Assembly: GCF_013823965.1 (NCBI RefSeq)
Contig: NZ_PNNA01000087.1
Coordinates: 1-64,000 of the forward strand
DNA length: 64,000 bases
Source of the DNA: Flavobacterium sp.
GTDB lineage: Bacteria > Bacteroidota > Bacteroidia > Flavobacteriales > Flavobacteriaceae
Direction: 5' to 3'
Shown piece after piece: positions 54,026 through 62,237 of this stretch (its first letter is position 1; each line of letters begins with the position of its first letter). The notes beneath the pieces are model-generated. The model did not search any database. It saw only the letters and a list, made by a program, of their open reading frames with translations, and was not told the DNA's origin. Both the position numbers and the translations under genes were made by a program.

Positions 54026-54652
54026 ATGAAAGCGTTATTACTTCCCACCTACTTTCCTTCGATTAGTCATTTTGTCGCGATGGCCCAATCTGAAAAAATC
54101 GTGTTCGAAATGGAAGATAATTTCCAGAAACAAACCAATCGTAACCGAACTTATATTTACAGTCCAAACGGCGTTCAGTTGTTGAATATTCCCGTAAAAC
54201 ATTCCAAACAAATCCATCAAAAAACGAAGGATATCAAAATTGAAACTGATTTTGATTGGCAAAAACAACATTTCAAATCATTGGAAGCGGCTTACCGAAG
54301 TTCCCCTTTCTTTGAATATTTTGAAGATGAAATTCGTCCCATTTTCGAAAAAAAACACACTTTCTTACTGGATTTGAATTTTGAAGCGATGAACATGGTT
54401 TCCAAATGTTTGCGAATGAAATTCGAATACGACACCACGCCCGAATACTTTCACGAAGTGGATTTGAACACCATTTTAGATTTCAGGACTTTGGCAGATG
54501 GAAAAAAAGACAATTCGAAATTCGAAGTTTATACCCAAGTTTTTGAAGAAAAACATGGATTTTTAAACAATCTAAGCATTCTGGATTTGTTGTTTAATGA
54601 AGGAAGATATGCTTTGGATTATTTGAAAAACCAGAAATTGGCTCTAAAATAA
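54026..54652 (+). CDS. WbqC family protein
   Basis: This 208-residue protein shows the WbqC pattern: LLPTYFPSISHFVAMAQSEKIVFE, then NRTYIYSPNGVQLLNIPV and a helical C-terminus. WbqC-like proteins are found in polysaccharide clusters and here follow lepB; a biochemical role is not established to my knowledge. The ATG at 54026 is chosen over a TTG in the hairpin just upstream. It is convergent with the gene at 54666 (13-nt gap). Confidence 0.87.
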   Translation: MKALLLPTYFPSISHFVAMAQSEKIVFEMEDNFQKQTNRNRTYIYSPNGVQLLNIPVKHSKQIHQKTKDIKIETDFDWQKQHFKSLEAAYRSSPFFEYFEDEIRPIFEKKHTFLLDLNFEAMNMVSKCLRMKFEYDTTPEYFHEVDLNTILDFRTLADGKKDNSKFEVYTQVFEEKHGFLNNLSILDLLFNEGRYALDYLKNQKLALK

Positions 54653-54665
54653 TTTATTGAACTCC

Positions 54666-55715
54666 CTATTCCATCGATAATTTTGCCATTATGGGGTAAT
54701 GATCGGAGTTTTCAAATTCGGGAAAACTTTCAAATTTCTTGACCGTCATGTTTTGATCTGCAAAAATATAATCGATTCGGGCTGGATAATATCGAAATTT
54801 GTAAGTCGCTCCAAAACCTGTTCCGGCTTCCTCGAAACTGTCTTTTAATTTCCCTTTTATGTTTCGGTACACGTACGAAAAAGCACTGTTGTTCATGTCT
54901 CCGCAAATAATGATTGGATAAGGACAGTCTTTTTTATGCTCCTTGAATATTTCGGCTTGCTGCTGCTGTTGCTTGAATGCTTTGCTGATTCGGGCAAAAA
55001 GTTTCTGGGATTTTCCACCTTGATTGATGGCATCGATATTCTCGTTTATTTCGTTGACATCAGGAGAAATTTTTATGGACTGCAGGTGCATGTTATACAC
55101 CCTGATAATGTCTTTTCCTTTTTTGATGTCGGCAAAAACGACATTATTGCTGGAATTTGGAAACACGATATGACCTTGATCGATAATGGGAAACTTGGAA
55201 AAGATGGCCTGACCGGTTTTAATTTGGTTACCATCCATAAAAATATAACGATGGCGATAGACCTTCAAATCAATGTTGGCCGAGTTTGAATATTCCTGAA
55301 TACACAATATATCCGGGTTTTTATCATTGATAAAAGCAAGAATATTATCGGGAACATCGTCTCTTTCCAACCATTTGAATACATTGAACAGACGCACGTT
55401 GTAACTCATCACAATAAAATCTTTCTCGGCTAACGGAAACTCTTTGGCTGAAAATTTGTAAAATTTATTGATAAAAGTAATGCCCATCAAAAGCACCAAT
55501 CCGGACAAAATCATGCGCTTTTTGAATTGAATTCCCCAATAAACAAAAAACAGCCCATTCAACACAAAGAACAACGGCATAAACAAGGTGAGTACAGCCA
55601 GAAAAGGAAAAGCCTTTGGCGCCAAAAAAGGCAAAATATAAGCAACGAAAGTCGATACGGTAAGCACCATATTCAAAAAAAACATTCCTTTATTAAACCA
55701 CGAAAGGTTTTTCAT
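54666..55715 (-). CDS. Membrane-anchored endonuclease/exonuclease/phosphatase family protein
   Basis: This 349-residue protein has three N-terminal membrane helices (to about residue 85) and an EEP (DNase I-like) domain. Visible blocks: VMSYNVRLFNVF, PDILCIQEYS with the metal Glu, FPIIDQGHIVF, VYNMHLQS, IICGDMNNSAFSYVY, RIDYIFAD and NSDHYPIMAKL. The catalytic Asn, Asp and His residues are present, so it should be active on a phosphodiester or phosphomonoester, probably outside the inner membrane. Substrate unknown. A rhomboid gene lies upstream (53 nt). Confidence 0.9.
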   Translation of the reverse strand: MKNLSWFNKGMFFLNMVLTVSTFVAYILPFLAPKAFPFLAVLTLFMPLFFVLNGLFFVYWGIQFKKRMILSGLVLLMGITFINKFYKFSAKEFPLAEKDFIVMSYNVRLFNVFKWLERDDVPDNILAFINDKNPDILCIQEYSNSANIDLKVYRHRYIFMDGNQIKTGQAIFSKFPIIDQGHIVFPNSSNNVVFADIKKGKDIIRVYNMHLQSIKISPDVNEINENIDAINQGGKSQKLFARISKAFKQQQQQAEIFKEHKKDCPYPIIICGDMNNSAFSYVYRNIKGKLKDSFEEAGTGFGATYKFRYYPARIDYIFADQNMTVKKFESFPEFENSDHYPIMAKLSME

Positions 55716-55768
55716 ATTCTTATAATTTCATCGCAACAACCTGTGTCTGGACACAGCTGGCTAAATAC

Positions 55769-56635
55769 TTATTTTCCGGCCTTGAACAAAAATTCTTTTT
55801 CCTCTTTCGTCAAACAATCATAACCTGAACGACTGATTTTATCCAGTATTTCGTCTATCTGCTGTTGTGTTTTGTCTTTTGTCACAATCCTTGAAGCTGT
55901 CTTTTCCGTTGGTTTTTTGTAATTTTTGTGCACCTTTTTGAAGGGTGTCGATGGAGATTTTGTAAACAAATTAACAAAAAAATCTATTATGGATGAAACT
56001 ATTTTACTCAAATCGGTACCGTTTTCCAATAATTTGATAAATCCAAAACCAAAAAAGGCACCCGCCAAATGGGCAATATGCCCACCCGAATTGTCCAATC
56101 GAATTTGCATCAAGTCAATTATCAAAATAACAAGTGTTATGTGCCAAAGTTTCACGTTACCAATCAACAAGAGTCTGACATTCATCAAAGGACTGTAAGT
56201 TGTGGTAGCTACCAAAATAGCCATAATTGCACCAGATGCTCCAACAATGGAAGCATTTAAATTTAAAAAATAATAACCCAGAACAAACATAAAACCAGCA
56301 AATATGGCACTCAACACATACAATCCCAACAATTGTTTTTGGTTAAAAAACGTAAGAAACAAAGTGCTGGAAAAATTTAAGACAATCATGTTGAAAAAAA
56401 TATGGCCAAATCCATCATGAAAGAAAGCGTAGGTCAACAAAGTCCAAGGTTTCGTTATGAAAATGGAAGGTTCTGATGACAGCGCAACCCAATTTGGAAA
56501 ATCAAATGCGCCAACTCTGAATTGGTAAAAAAACACCAATGAAACCAAAAAGCAGGCAATATTCCAGTAAATCAACCTCTGGGCCATTCCACCGAATTTG
56601 TATTGCCTTTTTAAGTCGTCTATAATACTGTTCAT
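55769..56635 (-). CDS. Rhomboid intramembrane serine protease, first of two
   Basis: This 288-residue protein has six predicted helices and the rhomboid dyad: Ser134 in GASGAIMAIL and His189 in HIAHLAGAFFG. GFGHIFFNMIVL is the first conserved loop. A cytoplasmic tail of about 85 residues (STPFKKVHKNYKKP to LFKAGK) follows the last helix. It cleaves transmembrane substrates inside the membrane; targets unknown. A related rhomboid gene precedes it by 67 nt. Confidence 0.93.
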   Translation of the reverse strand: MNSIIDDLKRQYKFGGMAQRLIYWNIACFLVSLVFFYQFRVGAFDFPNWVALSSEPSIFITKPWTLLTYAFFHDGFGHIFFNMIVLNFSSTLFLTFFNQKQLLGLYVLSAIFAGFMFVLGYYFLNLNASIVGASGAIMAILVATTTYSPLMNVRLLLIGNVKLWHITLVILIIDLMQIRLDNSGGHIAHLAGAFFGFGFIKLLENGTDLSKIVSSIIDFFVNLFTKSPSTPFKKVHKNYKKPTEKTASRIVTKDKTQQQIDEILDKISRSGYDCLTKEEKEFLFKAGK

Positions 56636-56656
56636 TTTAGAGTTTGGATTTTTGAT

Positions 56657-56696
56657 TCAACTGTAATAACTGGACATTGTACTGAATACTGGACAC
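56657..56696. repeat. Intergenic word repeat (ACTGGACA/ACTGAATA type)
   Basis: AACTGGACATTGTACTGAATACTGGACAC is a degenerate tandem of a word related to the arrays at 35819 and 59393. It lies between the two rhomboid genes. Confidence 0.5.
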
Positions 56697-56702
56697 TTTT
56701 TG

Positions 56703-57515
56703 TTAGTTCCAACGATTGTTGTTGAACTGGTTTTTCTTCCAAAACCACATCATCAAAAAGCCGGTCAACGCGCCTCCAACGTGAGCGAAATGCGCAATTC
56801 CAGTACTTCCTGCACCAAAAATGGATTGTCCCTTGAATCCTAAAAACAAATCGATAGCCAATATTCCTGGCACAAAATATTTGGCTTTTATGGGAACCGG
56901 AATAAACAACAAAGCCAATTCGGCATTCGGCATCATAAAAGCAAAAGCAACCAACAATCCATAAATAGCTCCCGAAGCTCCAACAACAGTTCCTTTTGAA
57001 ATTATGGAAGCTTGGGCAATCGCATTAAATTGTTCTTGGGTACAGTGAACTCTTTCCAGAATCGAGTTAATTTCTCCTGCCATCATCTGTCCTTTTTCGT
57101 CAAAAAGAGAAGCATAGTCTGCATTCAACAATTGATGAATTTCCGAAGTGGACAAATTCAAACTAGAAACTTGCGACAACAACGAATGTATTTCATAATA
57201 ATTCACTCCCGTATGCAACAATGCCGCTCCCAATCCACAGGAAATATAGAAAAACAAGAATTTTTTTCCGCCCCAAAAATGTTCCAAGGCACTACCAAAG
57301 GAATACAAGGCAAACATGTTGAACAAGATGTGCATCAAATTGGGAAAAGGCGCGTGCATGAACATGTGGGTGATGAATTGCCAACCCATAAACTTGTCGC
57401 TTTCTGGATAATAAAGGGCAAAAAAATCATAAGCCACCGGCACAAAATACGAGCCGACAAAAAAGAGGATGTTAATTATTAAAAGTTGTTTTACAACCGG
57501 CGTGATGTTCATCAT
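56703..57515 (-). CDS. Rhomboid intramembrane serine protease, second of two
   Basis: This 270-residue rhomboid has catalytic Ser181 in GASGAIYGLL and His245 in HFAHVGGALTG, plus the conserved MHILFNMFALYSFG loop. About 50 extra residues (NYYEIHSLLSQ to CTQEQFN) are inserted before the serine helix. Its ATG overlaps the end of mutL by 4 nt, which couples it to a DNA repair gene; this is probably only gene packing. It is clearly a paralogue of the 55769 gene, not a close copy. Confidence 0.93.
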   Translation of the reverse strand: MMNITPVVKQLLIINILFFVGSYFVPVAYDFFALYYPESDKFMGWQFITHMFMHAPFPNLMHILFNMFALYSFGSALEHFWGGKKFLFFYISCGLGAALLHTGVNYYEIHSLLSQVSSLNLSTSEIHQLLNADYASLFDEKGQMMAGEINSILERVHCTQEQFNAIAQASIISKGTVVGASGAIYGLLVAFAFMMPNAELALLFIPVPIKAKYFVPGILAIDLFLGFKGQSIFGAGSTGIAHFAHVGGALTGFLMMWFWKKNQFNNNRWN

Positions 57516-59386
57516 AGGGCAAATTTTTTGTCTAAATCTTCCACACGCATCGTGATGAAAGTAGGTTTATGAAATGGGGAAACATTGGGGTCTTTGCAGG
57601 CAAAAAGCCCGTTGACCAAGTTTTCCTGTTCTTTTTGGGTTAAATAGGTTCCGGTTTTTACCGCCAAACTTCGTGCCATCGATTTGGCAATCGTGTCGTT
57701 CTGGCTGAAACTGCTTTCCGGAATTCCGTCCTGCAAATCGCTCAACAATTGTTCCAAAACAATAGAAGCTTCACTCTCGGAAACATTGACGGGCAAACCC
57801 GAAATAACGATGCTGTCGTCGTTGGTTTCCTCGAAAACAAAGCCCGTATTGGTCAATGAGGGTTTCAATTCGGTAATCAACTGCATTTCGCCATTGGAAA
57901 AAAACAACTGCAACGGAAACAACAATTGCTGGCTCGACGCCAAATTGACCGTGATGTTGGTCAAAAATTGTTCATACAAAATACGTTGGTGCGCACGTTG
58001 TTGGTCCACGATGATCATTCCCGACTTTATCGGATTGACGATGTATTTTTTATGAATTTGGTGCGTTTTGTGCACCGCTTGCTCCACTTCTTCTCCATCA
58101 AACAAGGAAGAGGTCACTTCGTCATTCTCGAATGAAATCTCGTTTTCAACCGAAACCGTTTCCACTTCCGCAGTGTCGTGTTTCAAGCCCACATACAAAC
58201 TTTCCCAGCTCGGCGCAACTTCCGGTTTTCTGTAACTGGAACCCGAATTCGCATAATGTTTGTTTGGTTTGTCTTCTTCCGAAAACGGATTGAAACTTCT
58301 GTCCACTTGAATTGTAGGCGTTTCCGCTTCCACATCTTTGTAATGGTAGGGCGTGTCCAGATTGGCGTCGCGCTCAAAATCCAAAACGGGAGCCACGTTA
58401 AATTGTCCCAAACTGTGCTTTATGGAAGCCCGCAAAATGGCATACAAAGCCGATTCGTCGTCAAACTTGATTTCGGTTTTTGTCGGGTGAATATTGATGT
58501 CTATCGAATTGGGAGGCACTTGAAGATACAGGAAATAACTCGGTTGCGAGCCGTCTTTCAAGAGTCCGTCGTAAGCTGCCATCACGGCGTGGTGCAAATA
58601 ACCACTTTTGATGAAACGATCATTGACAAAGAAAAACTGTTCTCCCCTATTTTTCTTGGCAAATTCGGGCTTGCAAACAAAACCTTGAACGTTCACAATT
58701 TCGGTTTCCTCGTTCACAGGAACCAATTTCTCGTTGGTTTTACCTGAAAAAACGTTGACAATTCGCTGCCTGAAACTCGAAGCCTGCAAATTGAACATTT
58801 CGCTTCCGTTGTGATAAAACGTAAAATAAATTTGGGGATGTGCCAAAGCCACTCTTTGAAACTCATCCACAATATGGCGGTATTCCACCACATCCGATTT
58901 CAAGAAATTACGACGGGCAGGAATGTTGAAAAATAAATTTTTGACGGCAAATGAAGTTCCCTTTGGCAAAACCGCCACATCTTGTGACACAAATTTGCTG
59001 CCTTCAATGACGATATGGGTTCCCAATTCTTCTTGATCTTGTTTGGTTTTCATTTCCACGTGGGCAATCGCGGCAATCGAAGCCAATGCTTCTCCACGAA
59101 ATCCCTTGGTATGCAGCGAAAACAAGTCTTCGGCTTGGCGGATTTTGGAAGTGGCATGACGTTCAAAACACAAACGAGCATCGGTAACGCTCATTCCCTT
59201 TCCGTTATCAATAACTTGAACCAACGATTTTCCGGCATCTTTTATGATCAATTTGATATCGTTTGCCCCAGCATCAACGGCATTTTCAAGTAATTCCTTG
59301 ACTACCGAAGCGGGTCGCTGCACGACTTCTCCAGCGGCAATTTGATTGGCAACATGATCGGGAAGTAATTGGATGATACTCGACAT
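57512..59386 (-). CDS. mutL: DNA mismatch repair protein MutL, apparently lacking the endonuclease site
   Basis: MutL couples MutS mismatch recognition to downstream repair. The 624-residue protein has the GHKL ATPase: IAAGEVVQRPASVVKELLENAVDAGA, DNGKGM and TKGFRGEALASI. The C-terminal dimer domain is about residues 430-620. The metal-binding endonuclease motif DQHA(x)2E(x)4E reads DQQRAHQRILYE (461-472), with Gln in place of His and of the first Glu. The CPHGRP motif is replaced by SPFHKP (about 603-608). So this MutL is probably not a nicking enzyme. A rhomboid gene overlaps its end by 4 nt. Confidence 0.95.
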   Translation of the reverse strand: MSSIIQLLPDHVANQIAAGEVVQRPASVVKELLENAVDAGANDIKLIIKDAGKSLVQVIDNGKGMSVTDARLCFERHATSKIRQAEDLFSLHTKGFRGEALASIAAIAHVEMKTKQDQEELGTHIVIEGSKFVSQDVAVLPKGTSFAVKNLFFNIPARRNFLKSDVVEYRHIVDEFQRVALAHPQIYFTFYHNGSEMFNLQASSFRQRIVNVFSGKTNEKLVPVNEETEIVNVQGFVCKPEFAKKNRGEQFFFVNDRFIKSGYLHHAVMAAYDGLLKDGSQPSYFLYLQVPPNSIDINIHPTKTEIKFDDESALYAILRASIKHSLGQFNVAPVLDFERDANLDTPYHYKDVEAETPTIQVDRSFNPFSEEDKPNKHYANSGSSYRKPEVAPSWESLYVGLKHDTAEVETVSVENEISFENDEVTSSLFDGEEVEQAVHKTHQIHKKYIVNPIKSGMIIVDQQRAHQRILYEQFLTNITVNLASSQQLLFPLQLFFSNGEMQLITELKPSLTNTGFVFEETNDDSIVISGLPVNVSESEASIVLEQLLSDLQDGIPESSFSQNDTIAKSMARSLAVKTGTYLTQKEQENLVNGLFACKDPNVSPFHKPTFITMRVEDLDKKFAL

Positions 59387-59392
59387 TTTTAA

Positions 59393-59434
59393 TAGTGTTC
59401 AGTGTTCGGAAATCAGTGTTCAGTTAAAAACTGA
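59393..59434. repeat. Word repeat (CAGTGTTCAGT type) in the mutL leader
   Basis: GTGTTCAGTGTTC and CAGTGTTCAGTT are direct copies; the right end is a hairpin TCAGTT-AAA-AACTGA (59420-59434). It lies between the mutL start and its probable -7 box, so it would be transcribed as the 5' leader. Confidence 0.55.
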
Positions 59435-59440
59435 CGGGAA

Positions 59441-59448
59441 CAAATTTA
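59441..59448 (-). promoter_or_regulatory. Putative -7 box for mutL
   Basis: Minus strand TAAATTTG matches TAnnTTTG, 54 nt before the start codon. The leader would contain the CAGTGTTCAGT repeat. Confidence 0.4.
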
Positions 59449-59487
59449 AGGAATTTACATTGGGATTGCTACCTAAATTAATCATAA

Positions 59488-59528
59488 AAAAAGAAAAAAC
59501 CCATACCATCAAAAACAGTATGGGTTTT
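59488..59528 (-). terminator. ribH intrinsic terminator
   Basis: An 11-bp stem AAAACCCATAC/GTATGGGTTTT (59496-59506 with 59518-59528) with an 11-nt loop. On the minus strand it is followed by a T-rich run, 18 nt past the ribH stop. Confidence 0.85.
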
Positions 59529-59546
59529 AAAATTCCATCTTTTGTT

Positions 59547-60113
59547 TTATTCTTCCAGCATCTTCAAACCTTCGATTTGCAAAGGTCCGGTAGACAATAA
59601 TTGTTGGTTTAATTGGTGACTAAACGAAGCTTGATGTCTTAAATACGCCATTTTTATGGCGGCAATAGCAGCTTCTGTACCTTTGTTTCCGTGTTTTCCG
59701 CCACTTCTGTCTATGGATTGTTGCATAGTATTGTCGGTCAAAACACAAAAAATAACGGGAATGTCCGTTTGTACATTCAAGTCTTTTATGCCTTGGGTAA
59801 CGCCTTCGCATACAAAATCAAAATGTTTGGTTTGCCCTTGAATTACGCAACCAATGGCGATTACTGCATCAACATTCTGGGTTTGCAACATTTTTTTGGC
59901 TCCATATATGAGTTCAAAACTCCCGGGAACATTCCATCGAATGATGTGTTCTGATGGAACTTCATTGTCCAAAAGACCCGTGATTGCTCCTTTGAAAAGC
60001 CCTTCGGTTATGGTATCATTCCACTCTGAAACAACAATCCCAAACCGAAAATTTTTCGCGTCTGGGATTGCATTTTTATCGTATTCAGACAAGTTTTTAT
60101 TTATAGTTGCCAT
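59547..60113 (-). CDS. ribH: 6,7-dimethyl-8-ribityllumazine synthase
   Basis: RibH performs the penultimate step of riboflavin synthesis. The 188-residue protein has the family blocks FGIVVSEWNDTIT, VPGSFELIYGAKKM, AIGCVIQGQTKHFDFVCEGV (substrate loop), PVIFCVLTDNTMQQSIDRSG and KHGNKGTEAA. An extra N-terminal stretch of about 20 residues precedes the core. The upstream gap contains a long AT hairpin; no FMN riboswitch fold is evident. Confidence 0.95.
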   Translation of the reverse strand: MATINKNLSEYDKNAIPDAKNFRFGIVVSEWNDTITEGLFKGAITGLLDNEVPSEHIIRWNVPGSFELIYGAKKMLQTQNVDAVIAIGCVIQGQTKHFDFVCEGVTQGIKDLNVQTDIPVIFCVLTDNTMQQSIDRSGGKHGNKGTEAAIAAIKMAYLRHQASFSHQLNQQLLSTGPLQIEGLKMLEE

Positions 60114-60120
60114 TTTATTT

Positions 60121-60187
60121 TAGATTTTAGATTTCAAATTTTAGATTGTTAAATATACAAAATCTAAACTCTAAAATCTCAACTCTA
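60121..60187. repeat. Long imperfect hairpin built from a TAGATTTTAGATTT word
   Basis: Left arm 60121-60147 and right arm 60161-60187 are each 27 nt and mostly complementary, each being a degenerate tandem of (T)TAGATTT or its complement. It lies between the TPR gene and ribH. Confidence 0.6.
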
Positions 60188-60194
60188 CAATTAT

Positions 60195-60968
60195 TTATTG
60201 TGCCAACCCAATCAATACATCAACTGATGCTGCTTCTGGAGAGGCATCAAAATTGTCTTTGATATCCGTAAAATATTTTAGTGCTTCTTCTTTATTTCCT
60301 AATGCCAAAGCTGTTTTTCCAGCTTTCAACAAGAAACGTGGCGTAGTGAAATCATTTTTATTGGATTCAACCGCTTTTACGTAATTTTCCAAAGCTTCTT
60401 TTGGTTGCTTGTTTTGGGAATAAGCATCACCAATAGCTCCTTTTGCCAGAGCACTTAAAACTACGTCGTCTGATTTGAATTTTCCTAAATACTCGATGGC
60501 TTCCGTGTATTTTCCAGTATTCAAATAAGCAATACCGGCATAATAATTGGCTAGATTTCCTGCATCGGTTCCAGAATATTTATCGGCAATGTCAACAAAA
60601 CCAAATTTCCCTTCGGCTCCTTTTAAAGACAATTTATACAATGAATCGCTGGCAACACCATCAGTGGCCTGTTGAAAATATTGTTGGGCTTGAAACATTT
60701 CGGTTGCAGCTTCGTCTTCTTTTGGTGCGGCAACAAATTTTTGATACGCCAAATACCCAACTAGAACTAATGCAATTGCACCAACTACACCAATAATAAG
60801 CTTTTGATTTTTAGCCACAAAATCTTCTGTCTTGGTGGCTGTTTCGTCCAATGTGGAAAAAACACCCGCTGTGGTACTGTCTTTTTCAAGAACTTTTATG
60901 TCTTCTGTAACTTCTTTTACTTCTTTTTCTTTTGTTGCTTTATATCCTCGTTTATTATAAGTAGCCAT
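60195..60968 (-). CDS. Membrane-anchored tetratricopeptide-repeat protein
   Basis: This 257-residue protein has a charged N-terminal cytoplasmic part, one membrane helix (about residues 55-75, LIIGVVGAIALVLVGYLAYQ), then TPR-like helices in the periplasm (NYYAGIAYLNTGKYTEAIEYLGKF, then AKGAIGDAYSQNKQPKEALENYVKA). The layout resembles YfgM, an ancillary Sec translocon protein of similar size, but the resemblance is only in layout. A -7 box lies upstream. The spacer to ribH holds a long hairpin. Confidence 0.85.
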   Translation of the reverse strand: MATYNKRGYKATKEKEVKEVTEDIKVLEKDSTTAGVFSTLDETATKTEDFVAKNQKLIIGVVGAIALVLVGYLAYQKFVAAPKEDEAATEMFQAQQYFQQATDGVASDSLYKLSLKGAEGKFGFVDIADKYSGTDAGNLANYYAGIAYLNTGKYTEAIEYLGKFKSDDVVLSALAKGAIGDAYSQNKQPKEALENYVKAVESNKNDFTTPRFLLKAGKTALALGNKEEALKYFTDIKDNFDASPEAASVDVLIGLAQ

Positions 60969-60991
60969 TTAAATTTTAATTTAGTGAGTGG

Positions 60992-60999
60992 CAAAAATA
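60992..60999 (-). promoter_or_regulatory. Putative -7 box for the TPR gene
   Basis: Minus strand TATTTTTG matches TAnnTTTG, 23 nt before the start codon at 60968. Confidence 0.42.
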
Positions 61000-61112
61000 T
61001 AATATTTATTCAAATCTAAAACCTCTTTTATCGATATTTTTCAATAATTTGCACCCACTTAAAAAAATCGATTCAAAATCGATACAATTCTCAATACCAG
61101 CAAGCCTTACCA

Positions 61113-62192
61113 ATGTATTTAAAAAAGATTTCATTATTCAATTACAAGAATTTTTCGGAAGCAGATTTCGAATTTGTGGGCAAAATAAATTGTTTTGTGG
61201 GCAAAAACGGAATTGGAAAGACCAATGTACTGGATGCAATCTATCATTTATCTTACGGAAAAAGTTATTTCAATCCATTGGCCGTACAAAACATCAAGCA
61301 CGGGGAAGAATTTTTCGTCATCGATGGTGAATTTGAAATCAACGAAAGAAACGAGCAAATCGTTTGCAGCCTCAAAAAAGGACAGAAAAAAATACTGAAA
61401 CGCAACGGAAAAATATATGATAAATTTTCGGAACACGTTGGGTTTATCCCTTTGGTCATTATCTCGCCAGCCGACCGGGATTTGATTGTGGAAGGCAGTG
61501 AAACCCGAAGAAAATTTATGGACAGCGTGATTTCACAATTGGATTCCCAATACCTGAAACAACTCATCCAATACCAAAAAGCAATGAGCCAGCGCAATGC
61601 TTTGTTGAAATATTTTGCCTTGAATTATGTTTTCGACAACGATACGCTCTCAATATATAATGAGCAACTCGCCACTTTTGGGAAATACATTTTCGATAAA
61701 CGAAAAGAATTCATCGAACAATTTATCCCTATTTTCAACTCGCATCATCAAGCCATAACCGGCTCGCAAGAAACGGTGCAATTGGTGTACGAAAGTCATT
61801 TGTTCGAAAATGACTTATTGGCACTTTTAGAAGAAAACATCAACAAAGACAGAACTTTGCACTACACCAGTGTTGGAATCCACAAAGACGACTTATCATT
61901 TGAAATTGACCATTATCCCATAAAAAAATTCGGATCGCAAGGCCAACAAAAGTCGTTTTTAATTGCCTTGAAACTGGCGCAATTCGAGTTTGTCAAAAAC
62001 CAATGTGGCCTAAAACCCATTTTGCTTTTTGACGACATCTTTGACAAATTAGACGAAAGTCGCGTGGCCAAAATAGTGGAAATGGTCAACAGCGATACTT
62101 TTGGCCAGCTTTTTATTTCGGACACGCATCCGGAACGGACTGAAAACATTGTAAAATCGACACACCAGACTTATAAAATATTTAACTTGTAA
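61113..62192 (+). CDS. recF: DNA replication/repair protein RecF
   Basis: RecF helps load RecA at single-strand gaps with RecO and RecR. The 359-residue SMC-like ATPase starts [21 protein letters not shown], has Walker [23 protein letters not shown], the signature region [23 protein letters not shown], and Walker [16 protein letters not shown]. No dnaA, dnaN or gyrB gene is adjacent, so the gene is not in the classical origin cluster. Confidence 0.95.
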   Translation: MYLKKISLFNYKNFSEADFEFVGKINCFVGKNGIGKTNVLDAIYHLSYGKSYFNPLAVQNIKHGEEFFVIDGEFEINERNEQIVCSLKKGQKKILKRNGKIYDKFSEHVGFIPLVIISPADRDLIVEGSETRRKFMDSVISQLDSQYLKQLIQYQKAMSQRNALLKYFALNYVFDNDTLSIYNEQLATFGKYIFDKRKEFIEQFIPIFNSHHQAITGSQETVQLVYESHLFENDLLALLEENINKDRTLHYTSVGIHKDDLSFEIDHYPIKKFGSQGQQKSFLIALKLAQFEFVKNQCGLKPILLFDDIFDKLDESRVAKIVEMVNSDTFGQLFISDTHPERTENIVKSTHQTYKIFNL

Positions 62193-62237
62193 TTTTTTTA
62201 AAAATCGTATATTTATTTGATTTTAAAAGCATTAAAA

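Noticed and set aside
59050..59070. CACGTG core in mutL considered as parS
   Set aside because: The flanks do not match and it encodes conserved His-Val-Glu of MutL.
26310..60187. CRISPR array
   Set aside because: The repeated words are degenerate, too short and lack regular spacers; no cas gene is present.
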